64,000 bases of DNA from Candidatus Vecturithrix granuli (GCA_000739535.1 DF820465.1:300797-364796), one strand, 5' to 3'; shown: positions 1-9,058, numbered from the stretch's first letter. Numbers and translations are program-made. The notes: a model not told the origin generated them from the sequence alone.

Positions 1-143
1 GAGTAAAATGTATTCATGACAAGACAATATGGAATACACATCGAGGATAGTAAAGAAAAATTTTGTTGAAACAACGGATCATTTTTATTGAGACGTCGAA
101 CTTGAGTTGAATCAAAAAATTGCTATCTAAACCGACATTTTAG

Positions 144-173
144 GGTAGAGACGGGAATGTCGTCGTCTCTACC
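144..173 (-). terminator. Possible stem-loop terminator after the first kinase gene
   Basis: A perfect 10-bp inverted repeat (GGTAGAGACG / CGTCTCTACC) with a 10-nt loop lies about 30 nt past the stop codon of the minus-strand kinase gene. The run of T after it is poor, so it may be only a 3'-end stem or a repeat. The rest of positions 1-205 shows nothing I can name. Confidence 0.4.
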
Positions 174-205
174 GTTTCAAACCTCATTGTAGCGCATTTT
201 CCCGG

Positions 206-1789
206 TTAGCCTGCGAGCAGTTCTTTGCGTAAGCGGAACGGGTCTTCTTTGGTTGGAACATTGCGAAGTCGGGCGGAGAGCGCACTAAAGGCTGTGCTGA
301 GCGTCCGGTAGGTGGCGACATCTTTGGGATTCGGCTTGATGCGCGTCGTTTCATCCAATTTGATGTAGGGTTCAACTACCTCTTCCAACGTGATGGCTTT
401 TCCCTGTTCCATCTGATATACCCAGAGCGCATGGAGGGCCGCGCCCATAGCCGCGCCTTCGCCTTCAACAGCGACGGTTTCGGCGTTAAAAATATTGGCG
501 ATGGCTTCGCGCCAGGCCACGCTGCGTGAGATGCCTCCGGTTAAACGGATTTCAGAAGGACTGACCGGCATACGTTTGAAGCCATCGTACAAATTGAGCA
601 GATGCCCTTCAAGTACCCCGCGGCACACGACTGCTTTGTGATTCAGGTCGTTCAGGGCAAAACCGAAATAGACGGGCGTGCCGTTGGGAACATCAGGTGT
701 GCGTTCGCCTACATACCAGGGCGCAATCATCCGGCCATTATTTCCGACCGGACTTTTCCGAATGATTTCCGTAAAATCCTGATGGGACAGGTTGTAGAGT
801 TTCAAGATTTCATTATAGCCATTTGCCAGGTTGCTTACACACAGCAAGGGCAGATAATATCCGCTGCTGTCGCAAAATCCGGCAATTTCTCCGGTTGGAT
901 CCACATAAGGCTGCTTGAGGAAGGTGTAGGCCGTGCCGCTTGTGCCCAGGCTGATGGTGACGATGCCTTCTTTGACGTTTCCGGTGCCAACCGCGCCGTA
1001 CATATTATCGCCTGTGCCCGCATCAATCCGACAGGTCGGATTCAGCCCATATTTTTCAACCAATTGTTTCGAGACTGCGCCAATGCTTTTCGTTGAGGGC
1101 TGTACCGGCGCTAATTTTGCTTTCAGCCCCGGATCAATAGCGTTGATGACCACATCCGACCATTGGCCGCTGACGATATTATATAAGGCTGTACCCGATG
1201 TATCTCCCGGTTCCATCACTTTGACTCCGCCGTCCGGCCCGCCGGTCAGATAATAATTGATATAATTGTGTACCAGGAAAAATGTGGCGGTGTTATCGTA
1301 GGTCTCGCGTTCATGGCGATACAGATGGAAAATTTTGGCGGCGGTATAACCGGTGCGTTGGCTATTGCTGACCTCCTTGACCATGGTTTCCAGGCCGCCG
1401 ACTTTTTCTGTGAGCAGATCGCATTCTTCCTGCGTTGAGAAATCATTCCATAACTTGGAGCGTTTGCGGCTCAGGTTGCCCTGGCGATCAAGCGCAACCA
1501 GGCCATGCTGCTGACCGGAAACCGACATGGCTAAAATGTCATGCTGGTTGACTTCCGAATCCGCAAGCTTTTGGAGCAACAAATTGACCGCCTCAATCCA
1601 CATGTTCGGGTCTGATTCACTCGCGCCTTCGCCTAAGCCTTGAATCGCCCCATCTTTTGTTTTGTAGTGCGGAAGATCCTGGTCATAATTGACAGCTTCA
1701 TTGAACACTATCGCCTGTGATTCCGCATCAATCACCAATAACTTTGTACTTTGCGTACTCACATCCCAACCTGCAAATAATTGTCCCAT
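206..1789 (-). CDS. FGGY-family xylulokinase (XYLB-like subgroup)
   Basis: Cytoplasmic sugar kinase, most likely phosphorylating D-xylulose to xylulose 5-phosphate for the pentose phosphate pathway. The 527-residue protein starts with a phosphate-binding segment GWDVSTQSTK (7-16), has SGQQHG (91-96) where xylulokinases carry SGQMHG, and has AGTGDNMYGA with the expected catalytic base Asp261. The N-terminal part (GWD.STQ, DLP.YKT) resembles the animal-type XYLB subgroup more than E. coli XylB. I chose the ATG at 1789 because the 26 extra residues of the longer reading frame come from repeat DNA (1808-1931) and precede the conserved fold. Substrate is inferred from family. It ends a long run of minus-strand genes. 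Confidence 0.85.
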   Translation of the reverse strand: MGQLFAGWDVSTQSTKLLVIDAESQAIVFNEAVNYDQDLPHYKTKDGAIQGLGEGASESDPNMWIEAVNLLLQKLADSEVNQHDILAMSVSGQQHGLVALDRQGNLSRKRSKLWNDFSTQEECDLLTEKVGGLETMVKEVSNSQRTGYTAAKIFHLYRHERETYDNTATFFLVHNYINYYLTGGPDGGVKVMEPGDTSGTALYNIVSGQWSDVVINAIDPGLKAKLAPVQPSTKSIGAVSKQLVEKYGLNPTCRIDAGTGDNMYGAVGTGNVKEGIVTISLGTSGTAYTFLKQPYVDPTGEIAGFCDSSGYYLPLLCVSNLANGYNEILKLYNLSHQDFTEIIRKSPVGNNGRMIAPWYVGERTPDVPNGTPVYFGFALNDLNHKAVVCRGVLEGHLLNLYDGFKRMPVSPSEIRLTGGISRSVAWREAIANIFNAETVAVEGEGAAMGAALHALWVYQMEQGKAITLEEVVEPYIKLDETTRIKPNPKDVATYRTLSTAFSALSARLRNVPTKEDPFRLRKELLAG

Positions 1790-1807
1790 AGCAATAGAAA
1801 GTGAACG

Positions 1808-1931
1808 AAAGTTATAAGGGACTAAAAAGACTAAAGAAAAAACACATTCAACTTTGGTCACATCCAACTTTAGTCCCTTATAACTTTAGCCACTTATAAC
1901 TTTAGTCCCCTTTAATCCCTTTAGTCCCTTA
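1808..1931. repeat. Short-period repeat GGGACTAAAGTTATAA with 19-bp inverted repeat
   Basis: Read on the minus strand, units resembling GGGACTAAAGTTATAA recur four or five times between the TPR gene and the kinase gene. One copy is inverted, giving a perfect 19-bp inverted repeat (1808-1826 with 1869-1887). The first unit supplies the last codons and the TAA stop of the TPR gene. Function unknown. It may fold as a hairpin between the two genes. Confidence 0.7.
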
Positions 1932-4512
1932 CATGCCTCATTTCAAGCAGCGAAAAAAGTTTATAGTGCAATTCTTCTGTTGTTAAGATTTCATCGAGAT
2001 ACGCCTGTTGCAATTTATCAACTAACATGAGATCCTCATCTTGCAACAGCCCAGACTGTGTGACAAGATTTTTCTGCTTCCGCAAAAACTCTTCTGGGGT
2101 TAGCAAGGTGTTTTGCATGGAGTGTGCGAGAATTTGGAGTTTATTAATCAGGATATGGTAATTATCGGCAAGCTCTCGGATCGTCGCAATCTCCTGAGAA
2201 ACATGAGATTTTTCAGGAAGGACGATTAGTTTCGAGTGGATCTGCCAATAATTCTCTGAAAGGGCAAAGCGTATGAGTTCGCCGAACCGTTTGGCATATT
2301 CAAAATAAAGAAAATTCCCTCGATTATCTTGTTTTTTCAGGATCTGTACTAAGCCTTGCTTGTGAACCTGTTTGATGTCTTCATACGCGCTACTGGCTAA
2401 TTTAAAGATCGCGGCGCTGGCGGCCTCAAAATTATGACAGGCCAGAAGTCCAGTACGATCGGCCGTATAGACTGCATGACGGGCAAAATCAACGATCTGG
2501 GCTTTCAGTAAAGATTCCGGTTCCTGCATTTTTTTGGATTTTGAACGTTCGCCTTTACCGTTCTCTTCGAAAAACTCCACATCTTCTTTATGCGATCGTT
2601 CTTCTGTCATAGAGAAAAAATCCAGGATTTTCTGCACATTGACGCGCCTGGTCATTTTATACACTTTTTTCAAACCAGCCGTGGCAAACTGATGGGTAAT
2701 TTTCCCTAAAAACCCTCCCGCTGGCAAGCATTGCAACGCCATTAAAAAACTATCGAATGAGGCCGTGCCGAGACTTTTCCATAAATCCGTATCTGTCACC
2801 AGGAAATGTCCGGATTTGATATGTTCCAACTGCGCCGCGATAATAAACACCAATTCATCTGTTGAAAAATAGCGTTCATTATCCGGGTTCAGATGTTCAC
2901 TGCCGATAAAGATAAAGGGGTGCTCTCTATTTTTGACATTAATGCCGATTTTGCCGCGAGAAATAAAACATTTCGGCGGTTTGACGTCCAGAAAGTCGGA
3001 CAGTTGGAGAATAAGCTGAGCAAGTTCGGGAAAATTCTGGGGGCCGACCTGTTCACAAAATTCCTCAATGCCTTCACTTTCGCCTTCTGAAATAACCAGA
3101 TTCGCCATCCAGTGCTGGATGCGATACCAATAGTCTTGCTCTCGCGGATGAATCAGAATCTGCTGGTCTGCTTCAACCATTTTTTGATAGGCAATTGAGC
3201 GTAGAGTGTCCTCGTCCTTCTGGGGGTTTTCAAAGAGAGAATGATAATCTTCTGTCGCGACAGTTGAGGCATACGGTTCTGGGGCCAGGAGTTTGTAAAT
3301 CTGTAAAAACAGACTAATATCAATCGGCAACGAACAGGTTTCCCCCTGAAAAGATGAATCGCAAAGTTGCTGATAGACAAGCCAGAAATGTTTATACGCA
3401 TCCCGATAAAATGGAGCATGGCGTAGCAAAGCCAGATACGTGGATGCTGCTTTGAAGTAATCATGCGCCTCATACTCATAGATCAGTCCTAGATCAAAAT
3501 AGGCTTTGACTAAATCCGGATCAGCCGAGAACCATTTAAAATCCGACATATCCCATTGGATGTACGCATCCTGCTGAGATTTGTCCAATCCCTGGCGTAA
3601 ATGAATAAATTTCTGGTAATATTCACACGCGGTTTGATACTCTTGTTTCGCATTATACATTTCTCCCAGTTTCAGAAAATAAAGATCAAAGTCAGGGGTT
3701 TTTTGAAGGAGCAGAATGTAACATTCGATACACGTATCCCAATCGCGCCGATCCTCACTCACTGCCGCTAAATACAGCAGCATCTCTGCGTCATCGGGGA
3801 ATTGCAGTTGAATTTCTTCGATTAAGGATTTGGCCGGAGTCTTATGGTATGCCTGATTGAGCACGTTGAACGCCTCTTCCTGTTGTTCCAGATGCGCTAA
3901 AGTGTGGGTTAGCAGCAAAGAGGCTTTGATCGTCGGTTCAAGCTCCAAAGATTTTCGTAAAAATGGGATGGCTTCAAGGTATTCCTCTTTTTTGAGATGG
4001 AGATTCGCAAAATACAGATATTTTTCATATTCAGACAAAGGAAACAGGTTCACGACCTCTTTGAACACACGGCGTTTCACTTCCCAAAGCCCGATTGATA
4101 ATGATTTATCAGCCAATTTAATCGCATCGCGCCCAAAACCATTCTGATATTCGAGCACGACCTGCTGGTCGAAACTATCGGAATATGTGTCGCCTTCTAC
4201 AGAAACAGCGACAAGCAATAAGCGGACGCCGGTAACCACCGTCCAAAGAGGGGCTTTAACAGTTTTTCCCGAATCGGTTGTAAAGGTATGATAGGAGTTC
4301 AATCGGAATAAGACAAAAATAGATTCTCCCGGTTCTAAGAGCGTTGCAATGTAACGAGTTACAGCGGGAGGGATTTCTTCCTCGACAAACTGCGGGCCGA
4401 CAATCGGTAAAGTGAGCTTTTCGTTGGGATGCTGGTAAGAATCGGCAGACTCTCCATCCGAGAGTTCTTCTAACTGCGAGTGAGGTTCAACGTGTAAACT
4501 ATTTGCACTCAT
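1921..4512 (-). CDS. Large TPR protein with inactive M48-peptidase-like domain
   Basis: A protein of 863 residues of unknown role. An N-terminal beta-rich region (about 50-155) is followed by TPR-like helical repeats (about 160-460) and a domain laid out like an M48 zinc peptidase (about 465-730). The catalytic HExxH position reads QLEHIKSGH (561-569), and the downstream zinc-ligand Glu of the usual E-x-x-x-D motif is replaced in TADRTGLL (683-690). The metal site therefore looks lost and the domain probably binds protein instead of cutting it. No signal peptide is visible. The ATG at 4512 is chosen because it overlaps the stop of the upstream membrane-protein gene in an ATGA, implying translational coupling. 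The longer frame would be an artefact of that overlap. Confidence 0.75.
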   Translation of the reverse strand: MSANSLHVEPHSQLEELSDGESADSYQHPNEKLTLPIVGPQFVEEEIPPAVTRYIATLLEPGESIFVLFRLNSYHTFTTDSGKTVKAPLWTVVTGVRLLLVAVSVEGDTYSDSFDQQVVLEYQNGFGRDAIKLADKSLSIGLWEVKRRVFKEVVNLFPLSEYEKYLYFANLHLKKEEYLEAIPFLRKSLELEPTIKASLLLTHTLAHLEQQEEAFNVLNQAYHKTPAKSLIEEIQLQFPDDAEMLLYLAAVSEDRRDWDTCIECYILLLQKTPDFDLYFLKLGEMYNAKQEYQTACEYYQKFIHLRQGLDKSQQDAYIQWDMSDFKWFSADPDLVKAYFDLGLIYEYEAHDYFKAASTYLALLRHAPFYRDAYKHFWLVYQQLCDSSFQGETCSLPIDISLFLQIYKLLAPEPYASTVATEDYHSLFENPQKDEDTLRSIAYQKMVEADQQILIHPREQDYWYRIQHWMANLVISEGESEGIEEFCEQVGPQNFPELAQLILQLSDFLDVKPPKCFISRGKIGINVKNREHPFIFIGSEHLNPDNERYFSTDELVFIIAAQLEHIKSGHFLVTDTDLWKSLGTASFDSFLMALQCLPAGGFLGKITHQFATAGLKKVYKMTRRVNVQKILDFFSMTEERSHKEDVEFFEENGKGERSKSKKMQEPESLLKAQIVDFARHAVYTADRTGLLACHNFEAASAAIFKLASSAYEDIKQVHKQGLVQILKKQDNRGNFLYFEYAKRFGELIRFALSENYWQIHSKLIVLPEKSHVSQEIATIRELADNYHILINKLQILAHSMQNTLLTPEEFLRKQKNLVTQSGLLQDEDLMLVDKLQQAYLDEILTTEELHYKLFSLLEMRHVRD

Positions 4513-4943
4513 ACGTCGCGGCGACCCCAGAAATACGGCTTGTGGTAATAGACGTACATGGCTGTGAACACATACATTGCGATGAAAAGGTAATGTGTTT
4601 CTATGGTGAACTTCATTAAACGTGGAATTGATTCTGTTTGTGATCCTGTGAGTAAATGCCATTCCCAAATTTTTGTTTCATGAATCAGGTTGCAGATGAG
4701 ACCTGCAATACTGATGCATGCTCCGGCAAGATAAATGTACCAGATATGCCTGAAAGGCTTCAGCAAGCCATACCCGATATAGATACTGACAAGAGTTGAT
4801 CCCAGGTGCAACACTATTGCATAAGTTCCGGTATGAAGCATGCCTAAAAATACAATAGGGCGATCCAATATCATGAATAACCCGTTTCCTCCTAAAAAAA
4901 AGCACAACAAACTTAACATGATAATTCCAACAGGTCTTTTCAT
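4509..4943 (-). CDS. Small multi-span membrane protein, unknown function
   Basis: A 144-residue, strongly hydrophobic protein with about four predicted membrane helices: near the N-terminus (GIIMLSLLCFFLG), at about 30-55, 65-90 and 118-135. I do not recognise the family. Its stop codon overlaps the start of the large TPR/pseudo-M48 gene (ATGA), so the two products are probably made together. The membrane protein could anchor or recruit the soluble TPR protein, which is inference from gene order only. Confidence 0.65.
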   Translation of the reverse strand: MKRPVGIIMLSLLCFFLGGNGLFMILDRPIVFLGMLHTGTYAIVLHLGSTLVSIYIGYGLLKPFRHIWYIYLAGACISIAGLICNLIHETKIWEWHLLTGSQTESIPRLMKFTIETHYLFIAMYVFTAMYVYYHKPYFWGRRDV

Positions 4944-5017
4944 ACGATCCGAGCAAATCTGTCAAGATTTAGACGAGACAGATTATCAAAAGCCTCTTGT
5001 AATCCCGATACGAGGCG

Positions 5018-5938
5018 TCACTCCGCTTCCAATCTTAAGATGCTCCTGGCGTTTTCCCATAACATCCGCGTCTCTGCCGCCGTATTCCGGCCTACTGCCT
5101 GACGGAGAGCCTGAAGCGATAGAGTTTGCGGCCAAAAAGGCCAATCACTCCCAAACAACAGACGTTCAGATCCTATCGCCGTCAGAGCCTGGCGAATGTG
5201 CTGCGCCGGCTGACCACTCAGTTCAAGATAGAGATTCTCGCAGCGTTTGGCAAGCGTCAACGCCAACTCAAATTGAGCAATTCCGGCATGAGCAAAAATA
5301 ACAGGAATTTGTGAAAAATGCGCCGGAATGCTCTGCAATAATTCCAGCGCGGCAAACCTGCGATGAGTTCTCTGCCGTTCCCTGCCTGTGAGGCCACTAT
5401 GAAGAATCAACGGAAGATGATAGGGTGCGTATTCCTCGCATAATTCGAACATACAGGGATCATCCCCTGCAACCCGCTGGAAAACCGGATGGAGTTTCAA
5501 CCCCCTGGCGCCCATACGGATATATTCGTCGAGTTTCTCAATCCTGTGCGGATCTTTGGGGTGTACTGAACAAAACGGAATTAGAGAGGGCACCTGTTGA
5601 CAGGCTTGAAGCACAGAGCGTGAGCGCGGAATTCCATCAAGATATTCTATCGGCAGCACAACGCTTTTTTCAATCTCATGCCGCTGCATATCGGTCAATA
5701 AATTAGGAATCACCATGCCTTGCAGAGAGCGTTTCCGTTGTCGCAAAGTGATGAACACATGCTTGAGAAAACCCTTTGACCACCATCGCGGACGGTTTCG
5801 ATAAAACACACGATCCATCTCGACAATTGCAGATGAGCTGATCATAAAATAGTGCAGTAGCGGCGCAAAGCTCTGAAGCTGAATGCCATGATAGTGTGGA
5901 AAAATATCTCCCAGATGAGTATGAAAATCAAGAATCAT
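5018..5938 (-). CDS. Amidohydrolase_2-type TIM-barrel metal hydrolase
   Basis: A 306-residue cytoplasmic hydrolase or decarboxylase-type enzyme of the amidohydrolase_2 family. Metal-binding signatures are visible in order: FHTHLG at the N-terminus (H-x-H), LHPVF and LILHSG in the middle, FAHAG, and GSDWPF near the C-terminus (the conserved Asp). The length suits the family. Members hydrolyse C-O or C-N bonds or decarboxylate aromatic acids, and the substrate cannot be read here. It lies 15 nt after the small gene at 5954-6148 and in the same direction as the surrounding kinase genes, so it may belong to one transcript with them. Confidence 0.75.
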   Translation of the reverse strand: MILDFHTHLGDIFPHYHGIQLQSFAPLLHYFMISSSAIVEMDRVFYRNRPRWWSKGFLKHVFITLRQRKRSLQGMVIPNLLTDMQRHEIEKSVVLPIEYLDGIPRSRSVLQACQQVPSLIPFCSVHPKDPHRIEKLDEYIRMGARGLKLHPVFQRVAGDDPCMFELCEEYAPYHLPLILHSGLTGRERQRTHRRFAALELLQSIPAHFSQIPVIFAHAGIAQFELALTLAKRCENLYLELSGQPAQHIRQALTAIGSERLLFGSDWPFWPQTLSLQALRQAVGRNTAAETRMLWENARSILRLEAE

Positions 5939-5953
5939 GCCTCTCAGGCAAAA

Positions 5954-6148
5954 TTACTCCCCAGGTTCCATCCAGGGTTCGACCTGAAATGGGAAATGTT
6001 CAACCACAACGTCGCCTTTTTTTAATTCAAGCGAATTTTGTTCTTTATTCACTTCCAACACAAATACCGTCTGGCTGGCATTGATTGTGGTAATCATGCG
6101 TTTACAGGTTTCGTAATCCATTTTGATAATATCTTTAAACTTAAACAT
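5954..6148 (-). CDS. Small hypothetical protein (64 aa)
   Basis: A short soluble protein that I do not recognise. The C-terminal half alternates hydrophobic and charged residues and could form a small beta-barrel or sheet domain (LELKKGDVVVEHFPFQVEPW). Start choice is uncertain: ATG 6148 sits one base after AAGGAG but nine bases after GAGG. A GTG at 6163 and an ATG at 6121 are alternatives. It lies between a xylulokinase and an amidohydrolase in one collinear minus-strand run. Confidence 0.5.
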   Translation of the reverse strand: MFKFKDIIKMDYETCKRMITTINASQTVFVLEVNKEQNSLELKKGDVVVEHFPFQVEPWMEPGE

Positions 6149-6276
6149 ACTCCTTACCCTCACATACGTTCAAAGTTTTTGATACTCCACTCACAGATAA
6201 GATGATACATTCTCGTAATCTTGTCAATTTCAAAAAGACAAAAAATACAGAACTCCTGTTGTCTTTATCCTGTCAT

Positions 6277-7785
6277 TCACCGAGAAGTGAGTTGAAATAC
6301 CTCGACAAAACTTTCTTGCAATTTCGGATACAGAGACCGATAAAACTGATAGTACCCTTCATAGCGTGTGGTATGTTCAGCGATAGGGCAGATTTCTTCT
6401 CCCAGAGACACCGATCTCTGGCAAGCCTCATCGAACGAAGAGAAGATGCTCGTACCGATGCCGGCAATCATTGCGGCACCAGTGGCCGATTTCTCCGGCG
6501 TTTGGATAGTGATCAGCGGCAACCCCAGAATATCTGCCTGAATTTGCCGCCAGGTCGGATTTAAGGATCCTCCGCCGCTCGCAAAAATTTTTTCAGGAAT
6601 GACTTGAAGTTGTTTAAAAATTTCCAGACAATCGCGCATGGCAAAGACCACGCCTTCCATAATGGCGCGAATTAAATGCGCGCGGGTGTGTCTGACCGTC
6701 ACGCCAAACATGACCCCCCTGGCAAAACTATCCATGTGAGGCGTGCGCTCTCCGGCTAAATAGGGTAAAAAGATCGCCCCTTCTGCGCCAGGCGCGATCT
6801 TCGCTGCTTCCTGCGTCATTTCCTCATAAGAATAGGGCTGTGTCGGACTTAGTACATTACGAAACCACTTGAAACAAAATCCACCAGCCAGAATAGCTCC
6901 GAGCAGATGCCACTTATTTGGAACACAATGGGGATAGGTGTGCATCCGTAATTCCTGATCCACGACGACGGAATCAACCGTGGTAAATAAAGTGCCGCCT
7001 GTGCCGATCACAAGCATGACTGGCCCTTCTTTGACCGCGCCGCTTGCTAAAGCGCCCATGGTTTGATCATTGCCGCCATTGACGACCGGGGTTCCGGCAG
7101 CCAGGCCTGTTTCCCGCGCTGCTTTTGGGCTGACGGTTCCGACCACATCAATCGCATTCTTGACTTCAGGAAACATCTCTTCAGAGAGGGCGAGCCATTC
7201 CGTCATCTCGGTTGACCAGCGCAGGTTTCTGACGTCGTACAACGACGTTCCGCCAGCGTCGCTGGGATCGGTGACAAGAGCTTCAGTCAAGCGATATTTC
7301 ACATAATCTTTAGGCAGCAGCAACGTCTGAATCTGTTTATAGGTTTCTGGCTCATGGGTTTTGATCCATAAGAGCGTGGCCGCCATAAACCCTGAGTCCA
7401 CCGGATTACATACTGTTCGATACAGTCCTTCTTTTCCGACGATCTCATAGATTTTCTGACATTCCTGCGCGCTGCGTTGATCCGCCCAGATAATCGCCGG
7501 TCTGAGACTGTTGCCCGCTCGATCTAAAAAGACCGGGCCGTGCATCTGACCTGAGAATCCAATACCTCGAATGTGTTTGGGATTAACCTGAGATATGTGC
7601 AACACTTGCTGAATTGTGTCTTTTGCAGCATCCCACCACACTTCCGGATCTTGTTCTGCCCAGCCCGGGTGCGGAGTATCAAAATCGTATGCTTTTTGAC
7701 CGATAGCAACCACTTCACCCGATTCTGCCAATAAAACGCTTTTGGTGCTCGATGTGCCTACATCAACGCCTAGTAAATAGTTCAT
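6277..7785 (-). CDS. xylB: Xylulokinase
   Basis: Phosphorylates D-xylulose with ATP in the cytoplasm, feeding xylulose 5-phosphate to the pentose phosphate pathway. The 502-residue protein matches the usual bacterial XylB length. GVDVGTSSTKSVLL (6-19) is the phosphate loop, SGQMHG (78-83) is the xylulokinase signature, and NGGNDQTMG contains the catalytic base Asp240. The second FGGY-type signature around SGGGSLNPTWRQI is also present. No xylA isomerase or sugar importer is adjacent, so regulation with xylose uptake is not obvious here. The upstream 560-nt gap contains repeats. Confidence 0.88.
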   Translation of the reverse strand: MNYLLGVDVGTSSTKSVLLAESGEVVAIGQKAYDFDTPHPGWAEQDPEVWWDAAKDTIQQVLHISQVNPKHIRGIGFSGQMHGPVFLDRAGNSLRPAIIWADQRSAQECQKIYEIVGKEGLYRTVCNPVDSGFMAATLLWIKTHEPETYKQIQTLLLPKDYVKYRLTEALVTDPSDAGGTSLYDVRNLRWSTEMTEWLALSEEMFPEVKNAIDVVGTVSPKAARETGLAAGTPVVNGGNDQTMGALASGAVKEGPVMLVIGTGGTLFTTVDSVVVDQELRMHTYPHCVPNKWHLLGAILAGGFCFKWFRNVLSPTQPYSYEEMTQEAAKIAPGAEGAIFLPYLAGERTPHMDSFARGVMFGVTVRHTRAHLIRAIMEGVVFAMRDCLEIFKQLQVIPEKIFASGGGSLNPTWRQIQADILGLPLITIQTPEKSATGAAMIAGIGTSIFSSFDEACQRSVSLGEEICPIAEHTTRYEGYYQFYRSLYPKLQESFVEVFQLTSR

Positions 7786-8126
7786 GATGGTTTCCGGAAC
7801 GAACCATGCTTCGGAAATGCCTCATCTCACATTTCTGAAGTCCGGTTATGTCGGCCAAATTAAGGCTCTTTTGAAGGACATTTGATAACAACATGTAACA
7901 ATTGAACACCATACTCACACCAGGGAAACCTGTCAAAGAGAATCTGCAAAGATCTTTGATATTTTAAGTGACTACAAAAATTGAGTATAAGCAGGAATTT
8001 ACGAACTTTTGGGTTGTTTCGAGAACGAATCTTCGGAATTCTTGAAATCTGGATTACCCCTTCTATTTCGGGAATTTCAAAAACTCATTCCCAAAACAAC
8101 GTGAAAAATGTTCGAAATATTGAAAT
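7786..8126. other. Intergenic stretch, AT-rich, nothing recognised
   Basis: It is the proximal part of the 564-nt gap upstream of xylB. I see no open frame of coding character, no RNA gene and no strong promoter match. Several short AT-rich direct repeats are present. The distal part of the gap holds the MITE-like element and a terminator, listed separately. Confidence 0.5.
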
Positions 8127-8253
8127 AAGTATTTGAGCAGAATTATTTTTATAAAAACTGGAGTGCGAAAGCTCTGCCTTTGTTGTCAAAGCAGAACTTT
8201 GACACTCCTGAAAGTTTTTATCAAAATATAAAATTATTTTTGCTCAAGTACTT
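8127..8253. mobile_element. MITE-like palindromic element, copy A (127 bp)
   Basis: The ends are imperfect inverted repeats: AAGTATTTGAGCA on the left and TGCTCAAGTACTT on the right. Inside lies a second palindrome, GGAGTGCGAAAGC towards GCAGAACTTTGACACTCC. A second copy of the same size and internal sequence is at 33769-33894 in the opposite orientation. The matching blocks include an AATTATTTT stretch, a TTGTCAA block and an ACTTTxACAxTCCT block. No open reading frame is inside, as expected for a non-autonomous element. Confidence 0.65.
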
Positions 8254-8261
8254 AATAAAGC

Positions 8262-8292
8262 AAAACCAGGTTTTTGTCAAAAACCTGGTTTT
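8262..8292 (-). terminator. Rho-independent terminator of the STAS operon
   Basis: Perfect 14-bp arms (AAAACCAGGTTTTT at 8262-8275 and its complement at 8279-8292) surround a 3-nt loop. It lies about 60 nt past the stop of the last STAS gene. T-rich sequence follows on the minus strand. Confidence 0.75.
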
Positions 8293-8349
8293 TTACGACT
8301 CAAATATCGCGCTCTTTATTTTCTGAGAAAGCGGCAGGGGAGAGGTTTT

Positions 8350-8706
8350 TCATGGTGATTCCAGGAGAGCGATGGCCTCTTCCTGGGTTTGGGCAATCGT
8401 AAAGATTTCGATGAGATGCGTCAGTTTGAGAATGTCATACACCTGTTCAGGAATATTGATAAACACTACCTTCCCATGATGCCGCTCTAAATCCAGAATA
8501 ATCGCGGAAAACAAACCAACACCGGCACTGCTGATATGCTCTAATTCTTGCAGATTAATCAGAAACTTGTAATGACCTGCGTTGATTAAGGTTTCGACCT
8601 GTTCCTGAAGATGGAAAACTACAACGGTATCTAATGAGCCTCGAATCGTCATAAGTACAATTTGTTCTTCTGCTTCAATCGTACTAACTTTGATATGGCT
8701 GCTCAT
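8350..8706 (-). CDS. STAS-domain protein (anti-sigma factor antagonist type), third of three
   Basis: A 118-residue single STAS domain, as in SpoIIAA and RsbV, which act as phospho-switches in partner-switching control of sigma factors or other outputs. The phosphorylatable-serine loop reads HISSAGVGLF. The preceding strand-turn GSLDTV and the C-terminal helix typical of the family are present. The ATG at 8706 lies inside the upstream STAS gene (23-nt overlap) and aligns with the N-termini of the two paralogues, so I prefer it to the longer frame. No anti-sigma kinase or PP2C phosphatase gene is in the window. Confidence 0.82.
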   Translation of the reverse strand: MSSHIKVSTIEAEEQIVLMTIRGSLDTVVVFHLQEQVETLINAGHYKFLINLQELEHISSAGVGLFSAIILDLERHHGKVVFINIPEQVYDILKLTHLIEIFTIAQTQEEAIALLESP

Positions 8707-9058
8707 CAGATTCAAATGTTTGTAATGCCTGGGCGATGGTTTCTGCCATCCCACACATTTCAGTGACCCCTATTTTTGCAAACAGACGGTAAATTTTTTC
8801 AGGAATGTTTGTGAGAACCACTCCGCCATGATTATCGTACATTCGTTTCTGTAGAAGGATAATTACCTGTATTCCGGCGCTGCTCACATATGTGGCGTCG
8901 CTAAGATCGATAATATATTTGGAGAAGCCTGCCCGAATGAAGCTCTCGATTTTGTCCTGAAGGCAATACGCTGTGACCGTATCCAAACAATTCGGAATAA
9001 GCAGATGGAGAATATCGGCCTGGATTCCGAGTGTTCTGATCCGGAAATTATGACTCAT
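8684..9058 (-). CDS. STAS-domain protein (anti-sigma factor antagonist type), second of three
   Basis: A 124-residue single STAS domain with serine loop YVSSAGIQVI and the shared LDTVTAY element before the first helix. It overlaps the preceding STAS gene by 11 nt and the following one by 23 nt, so the three are almost certainly co-translated. This copy carries QVI in place of the GVF/GLF seen after the serine loop in its neighbours, so the binding surface probably differs. It may be a phosphorylated switch protein, with the kinase and target unknown. Confidence 0.82.
   Translation of the reverse strand: MSHNFRIRTLGIQADILHLLIPNCLDTVTAYCLQDKIESFIRAGFSKYIIDLSDATYVSSAGIQVIILLQKRMYDNHGGVVLTNIPEKIYRLFAKIGVTEMCGMAETIAQALQTFESDEQPYQS

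Noticed and set aside
602-1096. 164-codon plus-strand frame inside the first kinase gene
   Set aside because: It lies wholly antisense to a conserved kinase and has no ribosome site or recognisable motif.
4840-5301. 153-codon plus-strand frame
   Set aside because: It is antisense to the amidohydrolase and membrane-protein genes without independent support.
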